Origin: Bacillus sp. V2I10
Lineage (GTDB): Bacteria > Bacillota > Bacilli > Bacillales > Bacillaceae
Direction: 5' to 3'
Length of the DNA stretch: 64,000 nucleotides
Assembly (NCBI RefSeq): GCF_030817055.1
Contig: NZ_JAUSYV010000001.1
Span: 4,922,001 to 4,986,000, forward strand
Positions 25,239 to 33,782 of the stretch are shown piece by piece (positions within the stretch are counted from its first letter, which is position 1; the number at the start of each line of letters is the position of its first letter). The translations under genes were made by a program, and so were the position numbers. The notes beneath the pieces are model-generated. The model was given only the letters and a program-made list of their open reading frames with translations, had not been told where the DNA came from and searched no databases.

Positions 25239-25311
25239 AACTTACATTGCGATATACTGTTTTGTACCTCTGAACAGAACTGTTTAAGCGCTTTAGTTCC
25301 TTTTTTTATAT

Positions 25312-25713
25312 TTAGAAGATTAATGCATCAAGTGAATATGCGCCTGCACCTGTTAAAGCTACACCAATTGCAACAGCAAGCAAAGTCAGGTTGAATTCAT
25401 AGCCATTTTGAGCAGCCCAGAAGCCGTTTGGTGCATGAACTTTAACAATCGCAATAAGCATTGTGCCAGCTAATGCAGCTCCTGCAAGCGGAGTCAGGAA
25501 GCCTGCCGCAAAAAAAGCTCCGCCCGCAAACTCAGCCAGGCCGGCAAGTACCGCCATTGCAACTCCAGGTTTAATTCCAATGGATTCAAAGAAGCCCCCT
25601 GTGCCTTTAATGCCGTGACCTCCAAATAAACCAAACAGTTTTTGTGCTCCATGAGCCATGAACGAAAGTCCAATCACTAAACGAATAAGTAAAAGTCCTA
25701 AATCTACTAACAT
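25312..25713 (-). CDS. DoxX-family membrane protein
   Basis: A 133-residue four-helix inner-membrane protein of the DoxX family. It has the SFMAHGAQKLFGLFGGHG signature after helix 1 and glycine-alanine-rich helices to the end. In B. subtilis the relatives MhqP and CatD belong to thiol-stress and quinone detoxification regulons, and a two-part MhqR-like operator lies upstream here. The ATG at 25713 is chosen because AGAAGG lies 9 nt before it; the in-frame ATG at 25722 touches the same site. Function is probably defence against quinones or electrophiles, inferred from the operator. Confidence 0.87.
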   Translation of the reverse strand: MLVDLGLLLIRLVIGLSFMAHGAQKLFGLFGGHGIKGTGGFFESIGIKPGVAMAVLAGLAEFAGGAFFAAGFLTPLAGAALAGTMLIAIVKVHAPNGFWAAQNGYEFNLTLLAVAIGVALTGAGAYSLDALIF

Positions 25714-25741
25714 TCTGATCATCCTTCTTTCAATTATTTTT

Positions 25742-25837
25742 AATTCGAGATATATTCTTAAAAAAATTTACTCTTTAATTTATATGCAGACCTTGCAAAG
25801 AAATTACTTTTAATTAAAATATCTTGAATTCAAAGTA
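25742..25837 (-). promoter_or_regulatory. MhqR-like operator sites before doxX-type gene
   Basis: A site TATCTTGAATTCAAAGTA (25820-25837) is close to the MhqR box of B. subtilis (TATCTCGAATTCGAGATA). A half-site AATTCGAGATATA lies at 25742-25754, near the likely promoter. No MhqR gene is in the window. Confidence 0.6.
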
Positions 25838-25960
25838 ATTATATTCTTTATTTCCTTATCTGTCAATCTCTTATTGCAAGAAAATCAATCTGGAAAAATT
25901 CAGACGTTTAAAACATACTGGAAACTGCATTAATGGATATGATGTCATCAATATTAAAAA

Positions 25961-25991
25961 AATGAGCCGCTTCTGCATGAAGCGGCTCATT
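25961..25991 (-). terminator. Terminator of subtilase gene
   Basis: Stem AATGAGCCGCTT/AAGCGGCTCATT followed on the minus strand by TTTTTTAATA. Confidence 0.88.
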
Positions 25992-26000
25992 TTATCTGTT

Positions 26001-27923
26001 CTATTGTACAACTGCAAAAGAGAAATCCTGAGTGCCTGACGGAACATTGTAAGCCTGCACTTCAATCGTATAAGACCCGGCTTCCGCATTTGGCAGAATA
26101 ACCGTTTCTACATTATTTCTTCCATCCCATTGATTGTTGTATGGAGACGTAAAATCGTTTCCTGTGTAAGTTTTTCCGCTTGGTGATTTAATGACAAGGT
26201 CCAAATCATTGACCAACGAAACAGATGCTGATGGATTTCCCGGATAATCTGTCCATGCCAAAGCAATTCTCAGCGGTTTGCCGCTTGCAGCATTAAAGGT
26301 ATAAGCTGCTTTTTCATTTGTTCTGATTGCTTTTGCTTCGTTTGTAAAAGCAGCATTAACTGATTTGTCCAGAGAGACTCTGCCCCAGCCCTGATTTCCG
26401 CTTGGATAGCCGAGCCCCAGGTCCTGTGCACCTGCAATCAGAACTGCTTTAATCAGTGAAGGCTTAGGTGTAATCCCTTTATTTTTAATAAAATGCTCTC
26501 GCAATAGAGCAACATTTCCCGCTACAAGCGGAGTCGCCATTGACGTTCCGCCCATATAAGCATATTTACTGTTATAATTCGCCCAGAAAGATGAATCTGG
26601 CGCGAGCGAAGAACGGGTTGATAAGATAAATGTTCCAGGTGCAACGATATCAGGCTTCACCCTTCCATCTGAAGTAAGCCCTCTAGATGAGAAAGCAGCG
26701 ATTTGGCTAATATTATCCGAGTACGATCCAAATGACGGACGGTTATTTTCAGAAGCACCGACTGTGATCGCATTTTTAGCTGTGCCTGGTGTGTTCAGTG
26801 TTTTGGCATTCGGCCCATCATTGCCTGCTGCAAACAGCACAGTCATATCATCGTTATTGTAGACATATTCGTCTACTTGTTTTGATTCTAATGTATACGC
26901 ACCGGCTACAGGAGCGCCCCAGGAATTCGTATGGACTCTTGCCCCTGCGCTGTAGGCCTGTGAGAAAAGTGTGTTAAGGTTGCTCGGCAATCCTCCAAGG
27001 CCTCCGCCCGCATCCATAATCGACTGAAAAACGAGTCCGGCTTTAGGAGCCATTCCTTTGAATTGAGCATCCCCAAGCACAGATCCTGCTACATGTGTTC
27101 CATGACCGTTTGGATCACTGGAATTGTTCGTCCGTCCTAATGCGTATAGTGCTTTAATCTTTCCGCCTTGGAATGCTTCATGCATAGAAGCATCGTTTCT
27201 GCCTGTATCAAGGCCGGTATCTGCAACCGCAACTGTCTGGCCTGCGCCTGAAAGTCCATAAGTGCTGCTTGTTGTATTTACCTTCATTATACCGGCTGCC
27301 ACATCGTTGTTAAGCTGGAACGTATTTTCTTTGGCTATAAAAAGGGTATTTTCCTGAGTGGCATATTCAATAAGTTCTGTAAGATTTTTCTTAACTAATT
27401 TTTTCTTCGATTTATTGACGTCTTTTAATTCAACATCAAAGAGCTTGCTGTATCCAGATTCAAATAGAGCTGGATCTAATTTATATAATGGCAGGTAAGC
27501 CTTGACAGATGCAGTACCCTTTCCTTTTTTTAAAGAATGAACGGCTTTTTTATCCGCCTTCACCACAAATGCATAATCAGGTACATACTCAATGATTTCA
27601 GCACCGGATCCTGTAATTGATAAACGGTCTGCTTCTGTTACTGGACCTCTTAACTGCACGACATAAAGCGAGTTTTTTGAACTAGTCTGCTCAAGCCTTT
27701 TCAGCACATTCTTTGGAAGCTTGCTGATATAGCTCTCCATTTTAAACATCGCTTTTCCGCCGGACCGATTATGGCTGCTGAATGATGCATACCCCACTTC
27801 TTTCAGCTTCAGTTCCTCCAGCAGCTGCGGTGCAGCCTCCGCCTGAACATTCGGCATAAATACAACACTTCCTGCTACACAAAGTGAAGTTATTAAAGCG
27901 GTTAACTTAACACCTTTTCCCAA
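26001..27923 (-). CDS. Secreted subtilisin-like serine protease (KP-43 type)
   Basis: A 640-residue exported protease. It has a signal peptide at about 1-30 (LTALITSLCVAGSVVF, Ala-rich end) and a propeptide to about 205. The S8 catalytic domain carries Asp235 (VAVADTGLDTG), His274 (NGHGTHVAG) and Ser461 (GGTSMATPLVAG), with the oxyanion Asn in AAGNDG. A C-terminal beta-sandwich domain (about 520-640) carries a DYPGNPSASVSLVNDLDL stretch. Total length and layout equal those of the oxidation-stable alkaline proteases of the KP-43 group. Role: extracellular protein degradation for nutrition. No cognate inhibitor or regulator gene is adjacent. Confidence 0.93.
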   Translation of the reverse strand: MGKGVKLTALITSLCVAGSVVFMPNVQAEAAPQLLEELKLKEVGYASFSSHNRSGGKAMFKMESYISKLPKNVLKRLEQTSSKNSLYVVQLRGPVTEADRLSITGSGAEIIEYVPDYAFVVKADKKAVHSLKKGKGTASVKAYLPLYKLDPALFESGYSKLFDVELKDVNKSKKKLVKKNLTELIEYATQENTLFIAKENTFQLNNDVAAGIMKVNTTSSTYGLSGAGQTVAVADTGLDTGRNDASMHEAFQGGKIKALYALGRTNNSSDPNGHGTHVAGSVLGDAQFKGMAPKAGLVFQSIMDAGGGLGGLPSNLNTLFSQAYSAGARVHTNSWGAPVAGAYTLESKQVDEYVYNNDDMTVLFAAGNDGPNAKTLNTPGTAKNAITVGASENNRPSFGSYSDNISQIAAFSSRGLTSDGRVKPDIVAPGTFILSTRSSLAPDSSFWANYNSKYAYMGGTSMATPLVAGNVALLREHFIKNKGITPKPSLIKAVLIAGAQDLGLGYPSGNQGWGRVSLDKSVNAAFTNEAKAIRTNEKAAYTFNAASGKPLRIALAWTDYPGNPSASVSLVNDLDLVIKSPSGKTYTGNDFTSPYNNQWDGRNNVETVILPNAEAGSYTIEVQAYNVPSGTQDFSFAVVQ

Positions 27924-28151
27924 AACTACCAGCTCCCCCGAGTTTCCAAGATTAGAAGATTTTTCACTTTCTTCTATACTCTTCTAATCTATCACATAAA
28001 CTTAAGACTGTTATTGGGAAAAAGAATCTAAATATGATTATTAAATTTTGAAAAGGTTTTCTCACATATGAAATCATACTCCAGCCACTGTTGGCAGCAT
28101 GTCTCATAGAGAGCGCCGAAAGTTCTATAAAGTAAATACTGTGCATAAAAA

Positions 28152-28180
28152 AAGATCTTCCCTTTTACAGGAAGATCATT
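28152..28180 (-). terminator. Terminator of NAD(P)H oxidoreductase gene
   Basis: Stem GATCTTCC/GGAAGATC followed on the minus strand by TTTTTTTAT. Confidence 0.85.
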
Positions 28181-28181
28181 T

Positions 28182-28772
28182 TTATTTTTGTTTCCCAATC
28201 ATTTCAACAACTTCTTTGACTTCATTCAGCATTAGTTTCCGGGTCTCTTCATCAACATATGGAACCGAATAAATGAACTTGTGGGCAATCGTTTCGATTC
28301 CGGAAAAATTCATAATGCCAACATCAAACGAAGCCTGCATGGCCATGGTCAATTGCGGAGGCTTCAAAGACTTCTCAGGCTGCCCTGTAGTCTGGAAAAT
28401 TAGCGCCTGTTTTTCTTTCAGCAAGCCCTCCGGACCTTCATCAGAATATCGAAAAGCAAAACCGTTGGTAAAAACTCTGTCAAAATACCCTTTTAAAATA
28501 GCCGGCATCCCGGCCCACCATGTTGGAAAAACAAAGACAAGAATATTTGCCCATATAATTTCACTCTGTTCCGCCTGAACATCAGCCGGAACTTTATCCT
28601 GATAAAAGGATGTATAGTCGTCCTCTGTCAAAATGGGGTTGAACTTCATCTGATATAGATCTCTTTTTCTTACCTGAAAGTTTTTGCTTGTAAATTCTTT
28701 TTCCACGGCATCACATATCGCTGCATTAAAGCTTTCCGGATTCGGATGAGCAAAAATAATCAATATATTCAT
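28182..28772 (-). CDS. NAD(P)H-dependent quinone oxidoreductase-like flavoprotein
   Basis: A 196-residue flavodoxin-fold enzyme of the NQO1/KefF/YwrO family. It starts NILIIFAHPNPESFNAAI, where the ASF-type loop binds the FAD/FMN phosphate, and carries the diagnostic FPTWWAGMPAILKGYFDRVF segment followed by FAFRYSD. The reaction would be two-electron reduction of quinones or similar electrophiles with NAD(P)H. A neighbour, 2.5 kb away, is a DoxX gene with an MhqR-like site, compatible with a local cluster of detoxification genes, but no MhqR site was found here. Monocistronic. Confidence 0.87.
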   Translation of the reverse strand: MNILIIFAHPNPESFNAAICDAVEKEFTSKNFQVRKRDLYQMKFNPILTEDDYTSFYQDKVPADVQAEQSEIIWANILVFVFPTWWAGMPAILKGYFDRVFTNGFAFRYSDEGPEGLLKEKQALIFQTTGQPEKSLKPPQLTMAMQASFDVGIMNFSGIETIAHKFIYSVPYVDEETRKLMLNEVKEVVEMIGKQK

Positions 28773-28881
28773 TTCATTCTCCTAAAATCGCTTTTTTATT
28801 ATTGTTTGCGGAGTATGAGAATATTATGATTTTGTGTGATATTTTTCTATTTTGCAGTTGCCGTCATGGTTATTTATTCAT

Positions 28882-28906
28882 ATTTCCCTGGTTCGAGCCA
28901 GGAAAT
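28882..28906 (+). terminator. Hairpin followed by T-run
   Basis: Stem ATTTCCCTGG/CCAGGAAAT with one bulge, then ATGGATTTTTTT on the plus strand. No plus-strand gene precedes it closely, so its purpose is unclear. Confidence 0.5.
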
Positions 28907-28959
28907 ATGGATTTTTTTAAGTATCATTAAATTTACCAAGCTTTATTCATGGATCTTTC

Positions 28960-29511
28960 TCAAAATGAACTCATTTTTTCCAATGCATTCGTCCGCTTTC
29001 TATCTTTCACATGGAGGGCAGGATCAAAATAGCCAAGCTGCAGAATGCCAACGATTTTTTCGCCATTTTGAACTCCGATGGCACGGCGGAACTTCGGGTC
29101 ATACATGTGATTTGGCGTTTTCCATACCATTCCAAGCTCTTTTTCCCAGCCAAGCAGCTGCAGATTTTGAATAAGGGTGCTGATCGCCGCAAAATCCTCT
29201 TCCCATATTTTCTGGCGGGGATCTTCAGGCATAATGGCAACTAAAAATGCAGGAACATCTGCAAGCTTTGACCTTACTTTTTCATGTGCTTTTGCTTCGT
29301 AGCATGCAAGAACAGTCTGAATAAAAGCTTCCTTCCGCACTCCGCTTACAAATAAAAACCGCCAAGGCTCTCTTAGACCATGGTTAGGAGCCCAGACAGC
29401 GTCATTAAGCAGGATTACAATATCTTCTTCCTTTACCTCGAGAGGAAGGTAATTTGATTTGATTGAGATTCTTTCCCGTATTACTGCTGAAATAGATTGC
29501 TGTTGAAACAT
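28960..29511 (-). CDS. yfhC: Nitroreductase-family protein, Fur-regulated
   Basis: A 183-residue FMN-dependent nitroreductase-fold protein. The family N-terminal arginine motif is seen as RERISIKSNY, the APNHGLREPWRFLFV region binds flavin, and the C-terminal GILQLGYFDPA is typical. It resembles B. subtilis YfhC, a member of the Fur regulon, and a good Fur box (29528-29546) lies just upstream. It may act as a flavin reductase releasing iron from ferric complexes, but that role is inferred. GGAGGG precedes the ATG. The symbol is by resemblance. Confidence 0.8.
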   Translation of the reverse strand: MFQQQSISAVIRERISIKSNYLPLEVKEEDIVILLNDAVWAPNHGLREPWRFLFVSGVRKEAFIQTVLACYEAKAHEKVRSKLADVPAFLVAIMPEDPRQKIWEEDFAAISTLIQNLQLLGWEKELGMVWKTPNHMYDPKFRRAIGVQNGEKIVGILQLGYFDPALHVKDRKRTNALEKMSSF

Positions 29512-29527
29512 TTTTCACCCTCCAATT

Positions 29528-29546
29528 GATAACGATTTTCACTATC
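29528..29546. promoter_or_regulatory. Fur box
   Basis: GATAACGATTTTCACTATC agrees with the classic Fur consensus GATAATGATTATCATTATC at 16 of 19 positions. It is 17 nt upstream of the nitroreductase start, where binding would block transcription in iron-replete cells. Confidence 0.75.
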
Positions 29547-29736
29547 ATCTAAAACAATAGTATCACTCTGTATTTTTTTCGTCAATTTTAGACAAGTAAT
29601 AAAATACGCAGGCGACTTCTTTATTGAAGGAGAGAAATTGTATTTATCTTCGAGGCTCGATAGGAAGCGGACTGAATGATTTTAAGCTGCTTTTTCCCGT
29701 CAGGAAAAAAACTGCTGACCAGATAGTCAACTTTTT

Positions 29737-30060
29737 GCACCATCACCGCTTTGATGCACTTATTTTAAGGTGGAGGCGTTTTTTTGCTCCATTCGCCGCT
29801 TTGAAACACTTTTTTCAGGGTGAAGGCGTTTTTTTTGCTCCATTCGCCGCTTTGAAACACTTTTTTCAGGGTGAAGACGTTATTTTTTGCTCTACACACT
29901 GCTTTGATGCACTTTTTTGAAGGAGGGCGCGCTTTTTTTGCGGCATCCACGACCTTTATTAAGCTGGAGGCGTTTTTTTGGGGGCATTCACTTGCTTTCA
30001 CGCACCTTTATTAAGCTGGAGGCGTTTTTCTGCTCCATTCTAAGCTTTGAGACTTCATGC
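29737..30060 (+). repeat. Degenerate 50-52 bp tandem array
   Basis: The word GCTTTGA occurs at 29748, 29798, 29849, 29901 and 30044, with GCTTTCA at 29994. Between them GGCGTTTTT recurs at 29775, 29825 and 30021 with variants at 29876, 29927 and 29970. The unit is about 50-52 bp. Two adjacent units (29773-29870) are nearly identical. It accounts for most of the 600-nt gap between the nitroreductase and pit genes. Open frames across it are artefacts of repetition. Confidence 0.8.
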
Positions 30061-30089
30061 ACTCAAACTATAATTTCCTAAATAAAAAA

Positions 30090-30109
30090 ACCCTCCAGTT
30101 AAGGAGGGT
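30090..30109 (-). terminator. Terminator of pit
   Basis: Stem CCCTCC/GGAGGG followed on the minus strand by TTTTTTTATT, right after the pit stop codon. Confidence 0.85.
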
Positions 30110-30116
30110 ATGCTAA

Positions 30117-31115
30117 TTAAAAGAATAGATTTAAAATAAAGTAGGAAATCGCTGCCAATGTAGCAGAAATCGGCAAGGTGATGAACCATGTGATGACCAT
30201 CGTTTTAGCCGTTCCCCATTTTACACCTTTGATTCGATGTGCAGAGCCTACGCCAAGTATTGAAGATGAAATAACATGTGTTGTACTGACAGGCAAGTGA
30301 ATAATCGAAGCCCCAAATATAACGGCTGCTCCAGTTAAGTCTGCTGCTACACCGTTAACTGGACGAATCTTCATGATCTTTCCACCAACGGTTTTAATGA
30401 TTTTCCAGCCGCCGACACTTGTACCAAGTCCCATTGCAAGTGCACATGAGAATTGAACCCACCATTGAATATCTGTAGAGTCTTGAAGATTCCCGGCAAT
30501 AAGGGCCATCGTGATAATACCCATTGCTTTTTGAGCATCATTTGTACCGTGAGTGTAAGATTGCAAAGCAGCTGTTGCCACCTGAATCGCACGGAAGTTT
30601 CTGTTTGTTTTTGTCAGGTTATTGTTTTTAAAGACAACTTTAAAAATACTGTAAACAATATAACCGATTATAAACGCTAAGATCGGCGAAATAATAAGTG
30701 CCTGAAGGATTTTCAAAAACCCTGAATAGTTTAGAGAATTAAATCCTGCCGCAGCAATCGCAGCACCTGCGATTGAACCAATAATCGCATGTGAGGAGCT
30801 GCTTGGAATTCCATAATACCAAGTAATTAAATTCCACGTGATGGCTGCAATAAGTGCAGCTAATATAACAACAGATCCATTTTGCAGCGTAAACGGGTCA
30901 ACGATGTCCTTTGTGATCGTTTTTGCAACCCCTGTAAATGTCATTGCACCGACGAAGTTCATGACAGATGCAAGGATGATTGCCTGTCTTGGTTTTAGGG
31001 CTTTAGTTGATACAGATGTTGCAATTGCATTTGCCGTATCATGAAATCCGTTAATAAAGTCAAACGCTAAGGCAAAAATAACAACAAGAATGGTAAGAAT
31101 TAATATAGTATCCAT
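30117..31115 (-). CDS. pit: Inorganic phosphate transporter, Pit family
   Basis: A 332-residue, about ten-helix low-affinity phosphate (metal phosphate/H+) symporter. The two duplicated PHO-4 signatures are visible: FDFINGFHDTANAIATSV near the N-terminus and QSYTHGTNDAQKAMG near 190. It follows the DUF47 gene by 11 nt, the same pair as ykaA-pit in B. subtilis. Length matches the bacterial Pit proteins that lack the large loop. Regulation is not visible; no Pho box was recognised upstream of the operon. Confidence 0.93.
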   Translation of the reverse strand: MDTILILTILVVIFALAFDFINGFHDTANAIATSVSTKALKPRQAIILASVMNFVGAMTFTGVAKTITKDIVDPFTLQNGSVVILAALIAAITWNLITWYYGIPSSSSHAIIGSIAGAAIAAAGFNSLNYSGFLKILQALIISPILAFIIGYIVYSIFKVVFKNNNLTKTNRNFRAIQVATAALQSYTHGTNDAQKAMGIITMALIAGNLQDSTDIQWWVQFSCALAMGLGTSVGGWKIIKTVGGKIMKIRPVNGVAADLTGAAVIFGASIIHLPVSTTHVISSSILGVGSAHRIKGVKWGTAKTMVITWFITLPISATLAAISYFILNLFF

Positions 31116-31126
31116 AATATCGCCTC

Positions 31127-31747
31127 TTACGCGTTCTTCATGATGATAGTTTCAAGTGTGTTGGCAACACCTTGACAGCTATCAGCAATTTCTTCAAGTG
31201 TTTCATATATCTCTTTATATTGAATGATTTTAATCGGGTCTTTTTCAATTGCAAATAAATTTTTCACAGCTGTACGCAAGTAATTATCACAGTTTGACTC
31301 AAGTTCTTTTAGACGGATAGCATGAGTGCGGATATCGCTTAGCTTTTTGTTTGAAAGCAAATCAATTGATTTAGCAATTTCGATTGTACACTCATTAATT
31401 GTGTCAACAAACTTTACCATGTAGTCAGTCGGCTGTGTAACAGAATACATTTCAAACAATGCAGCAGAATGTTCGATGCCGTCTAAAACATCGTCCATAA
31501 TCATTGCGAGCTGAAGAATGTCTTCACGCTCAATCGGAGTAATGAATGCTTTGTTCAGTTCCATGATGATGGTATGAACAAACGAGTCGCCTTTTGACTC
31601 ATAATCCTTAATTGTTTCTGAGAATACTTTTAGATCATTGGCATTATTGATTTTGAAATCAACAAAATACTGCCCGGTTTCTTTTAAGTTCTCAGATATC
31701 TGACTTAACATTTCAGAAAACTTATCTTTTCTTCTTTTGATAGCCAT
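31127..31747 (-). CDS. DUF47/PhoU-like protein, partner of Pit
   Basis: A 206-residue helical cytoplasmic protein of the DUF47 (PhoU-related) family, like B. subtilis YkaA. It contains the family's acidic metal-binding repeats: KDYESKGDSFVHTIIMEL in the first helical bundle and RLKELESNCDNYLRTAVKN in the second. It is thought to modulate the partner phosphate transporter. A GGAGGAA site precedes the ATG. First gene of the operon with pit. Confidence 0.9.
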   Translation of the reverse strand: MAIKRRKDKFSEMLSQISENLKETGQYFVDFKINNANDLKVFSETIKDYESKGDSFVHTIIMELNKAFITPIEREDILQLAMIMDDVLDGIEHSAALFEMYSVTQPTDYMVKFVDTINECTIEIAKSIDLLSNKKLSDIRTHAIRLKELESNCDNYLRTAVKNLFAIEKDPIKIIQYKEIYETLEEIADSCQGVANTLETIIMKNA

Positions 31748-31942
31748 TGCTTATTCCTCCATGGAGCCATATATTTTTGTTTTTCTCTCTTTTATTTGCA
31801 ACTTAAAAAGTATATACGTTAATGTCGAATCCGAAAAGACTTTGTCGTTAATTTTTACAATATCTTTACAAAGTATTAATATTAGTAAAATATTTCTATG
31901 GTATTGATTTCTAATTCAATTTGCGAAATTTTTAAAAAACGC

Positions 31943-31972
31943 AAAAAAAAGCGGAAACTCCGCTTTTTTTTT
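31943..31972 (-). terminator. Terminator after dctP
   Basis: Stem AGCGG/CCGCT flanked by eight A and nine T, overlapping the dctP stop codon. Usable in both directions. Confidence 0.8.
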
Positions 31973-33233
31973 ACTTAGCAATTGAAATTTTTGCAGGTTC
32001 AGCGTGTTCAGCCGGAGGATGAAATTCATTTTCCATTTTAGAAACAACAACAGTTGCAACACCATTTCCAATGAGATTTGTGATCGCCCGGGCTTCAGAC
32101 ATGAAACGGTCTACTCCGAGCAGTAAGGCGATGCCTTCAACCGGAATCATCGGGAATGCAGCAAGCGTTGCTGCCAATGTAATAAAGCCGGATCCTGTTA
32201 CTCCTGCCGCCCCTTTAGATGTCAGCATCAGAATTCCAAGAAGGGTCAGCTGCTGCCAAATACTGAGATCTATTCCGTATGCCTGTGCAATAAACATGGC
32301 CGCCATTGATAAATAGATTGAAGTGCCGTCCAAGTTAAAGGAGTAGCCTGTCGGAATGACCAGTCCCACAACAGATTTTGAGCATCCGTATTTCTCCATC
32401 TTCTCCATCATCTTTGGAAGTGCGGATTCTGATGAAGATGTTCCAAGTACAAGCAGGATCTCTTCTTTAATAAAAGCGATAAATTTTGTAATGCTGAAGC
32501 CATAATATTTTGCAATGGCCCCTAAAACAAAGATGATAAATAGGAACATGGTGATATAAACAGATCCCATCAGCTTACCGAGAGCAACAAGCGATCCTAA
32601 TCCAAATTGTCCAATCGTGTACGCCATTGCACCGAAAGCCGCGAATGGTGAAACTTTCATGATCATGTTTACTACACCGAAGAAAATATCTGTCAGTCTT
32701 TCAAACAAAACGACAACAGGTTTTGCTTTTTCCCCAATCGCTGCCATTGAGATTCCAAACAAGACAGCAAAGAATAAGATCGGGAGCAGTTCTCCCTCAG
32801 CCATTGCGCCTACAACATTCTCAGGAATAATGCCGACTACAAAGTCAATGAAACCATGACTTGTTTCTTCTGCCTGTTCCGTATACTGAGATACATCTCC
32901 TCCCTCAACGGCATCTGTGTTGAAGCCTTCGCCAGGCTTTACAATTCCTACTACAATAATTCCGATTGCAAGCGCAAAGGTCGTCACAATTTCAAAATAC
33001 AGGAGGGCCTTGCCTCCGATTCTTCCGACCTTCTTTAAGTCACCCATGCTGCCAATTCCGATTACAACCGTAAAAAAGATAATTGGCGCAATCACCATTT
33101 TAATCATTTTAATAAAGACATCCGCTAAAACTTTCAGCTCAATCCCAAAGCTTGGAAACAAAAAGCCAACAGCAATACCTAAAATAATTCCGATAATGAC
33201 CTGAACCGTTAAATTCTTAAAGTTAATTTTCAT
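31971..33233 (-). CDS. dctP: C4-dicarboxylate:cation symporter
   Basis: A 420-residue member of the DAACS (SLC1-like) family, importing succinate, fumarate or malate with protons or sodium. Seen are the serine-rich re-entrant loop GTSSSESALPKMM, the cation-binding NLDGTSIY motif, the second re-entrant loop SKGAAGVTGSGFITLAAT, and SEARAITNLIGNGVAT near the end, all diagnostic. The ATG at 33233 has GGAGG 5 nt before it. Downstream of dctB and convergent with nothing; the sensor pair dctS-dctR lies divergently beyond, as in the B. subtilis dct locus. A cre-like site overlaps its upstream region. Confidence 0.93.
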   Translation of the reverse strand: MKINFKNLTVQVIIGIILGIAVGFLFPSFGIELKVLADVFIKMIKMVIAPIIFFTVVIGIGSMGDLKKVGRIGGKALLYFEIVTTFALAIGIIVVGIVKPGEGFNTDAVEGGDVSQYTEQAEETSHGFIDFVVGIIPENVVGAMAEGELLPILFFAVLFGISMAAIGEKAKPVVVLFERLTDIFFGVVNMIMKVSPFAAFGAMAYTIGQFGLGSLVALGKLMGSVYITMFLFIIFVLGAIAKYYGFSITKFIAFIKEEILLVLGTSSSESALPKMMEKMEKYGCSKSVVGLVIPTGYSFNLDGTSIYLSMAAMFIAQAYGIDLSIWQQLTLLGILMLTSKGAAGVTGSGFITLAATLAAFPMIPVEGIALLLGVDRFMSEARAITNLIGNGVATVVVSKMENEFHPPAEHAEPAKISIAK

Positions 33234-33254
33234 AGTATCCTCCATCCCTTTTAC

Positions 33255-33268
33255 TGATAGCGCTTACA
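33255..33268. promoter_or_regulatory. cre-like site before dctP
   Basis: TGATAGCGCTTACA matches the cre consensus at 13 of 14 positions. It lies 22-35 nt upstream of the start codon, so CcpA binding there would block transcription. A direct repeat TTTTTGGTC lies at about 33326-33344 and could be a DctR site. Confidence 0.7.
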
Positions 33269-33348
33269 AGAATACCTTTATATTAACTGATAATTTAGAT
33301 ATCATTCCGTTTTGGTGTTATTGTTCTTTTTGGTCTTTTTGGTCACCA

Positions 33349-33520
33349 GAAAAGCCGAACCGCCCGTTTAGCTCCGGAAAGGCGCTTTTTGCCTTAACTG
33401 GCGGATCCTTTCTGGCCGAGGAGTTGGACGGTGGAGCCAGACATCACGAAATGCGGTTTCCGCCTGTTTACATACAACAGACAGATATGGATGCTACCGA
33501 AAAGTCCAGGTTTGACTTTG
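33349..33520 (+). repeat. Dispersed hairpin element, full-size copy
   Basis: Starts AAAAGCCGAACCGCCCG, proceeds through TTTAGCTCCGG and GATCCTTTCTGGCCGAGGAG, and ends TTGGACGGTGGAGCCAGACA. The internal AAAAGTCCAGGTTTGACTTT hairpin follows as a separate piece at about 33498-33517. Confidence 0.65.
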
Positions 33521-33547
33521 AAGCCGCACGCTTCACCAATCTCTTTA

Positions 33548-33717
33548 TAGCGAAAATGGCGATTTTTATAGCAGATTTATTGACTTTATTAGCCGTTTTC
33601 TTGATGTATTTAGCCATTTTCAGGTTTTATTTAGCCAAGTGATTTTTTTGATTTCTTCTAACTTTTGCTTATTTAGTCGTTTTCCTTTTCTATTATCATT
33701 TATTCTGTCATTTTAGC
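33548..33717 (+). repeat. 21-bp word array (word TTAGCC/TAGC)
   Basis: TAGC starts at 33548, 33569, 33590, 33611 and 33632, exactly 21 bp apart. TAGTC is at 33674 (two periods on) and TAGC at 33714. The wider word is TTTAGCCATTTT-like. Sequence between words is unrelated. It lies in the long gap between dctB and dctP. Confidence 0.8.
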
Positions 33718-33750
33718 TAAATCTTGCCGAATGCTTCATTAATAGAAAAA

Positions 33751-33771
33751 CCGCTGCATTACAGGCAGCGG
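33751..33771 (-). terminator. Terminator of dctB
   Basis: Stem CCGCTGC/GCAGCGG followed on the minus strand by TTTTTCTATT, just after the dctB stop codon. Confidence 0.85.
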
Positions 33772-33782
33772 CCAATCATTTA

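Noticed and set aside
25093..25287. 64-codon plus-strand frame after the YcsN-like gene
   Set aside because: It crosses the perfect palindrome at 25215-25238, has no ribosome site and has low-complexity composition.
29624..30001. Open frames on both strands with repeated peptide units (KNAFTLKKVFQSGEWS)
   Set aside because: The peptide repeats come from the 50-bp DNA repeat; no start signals and no known family.
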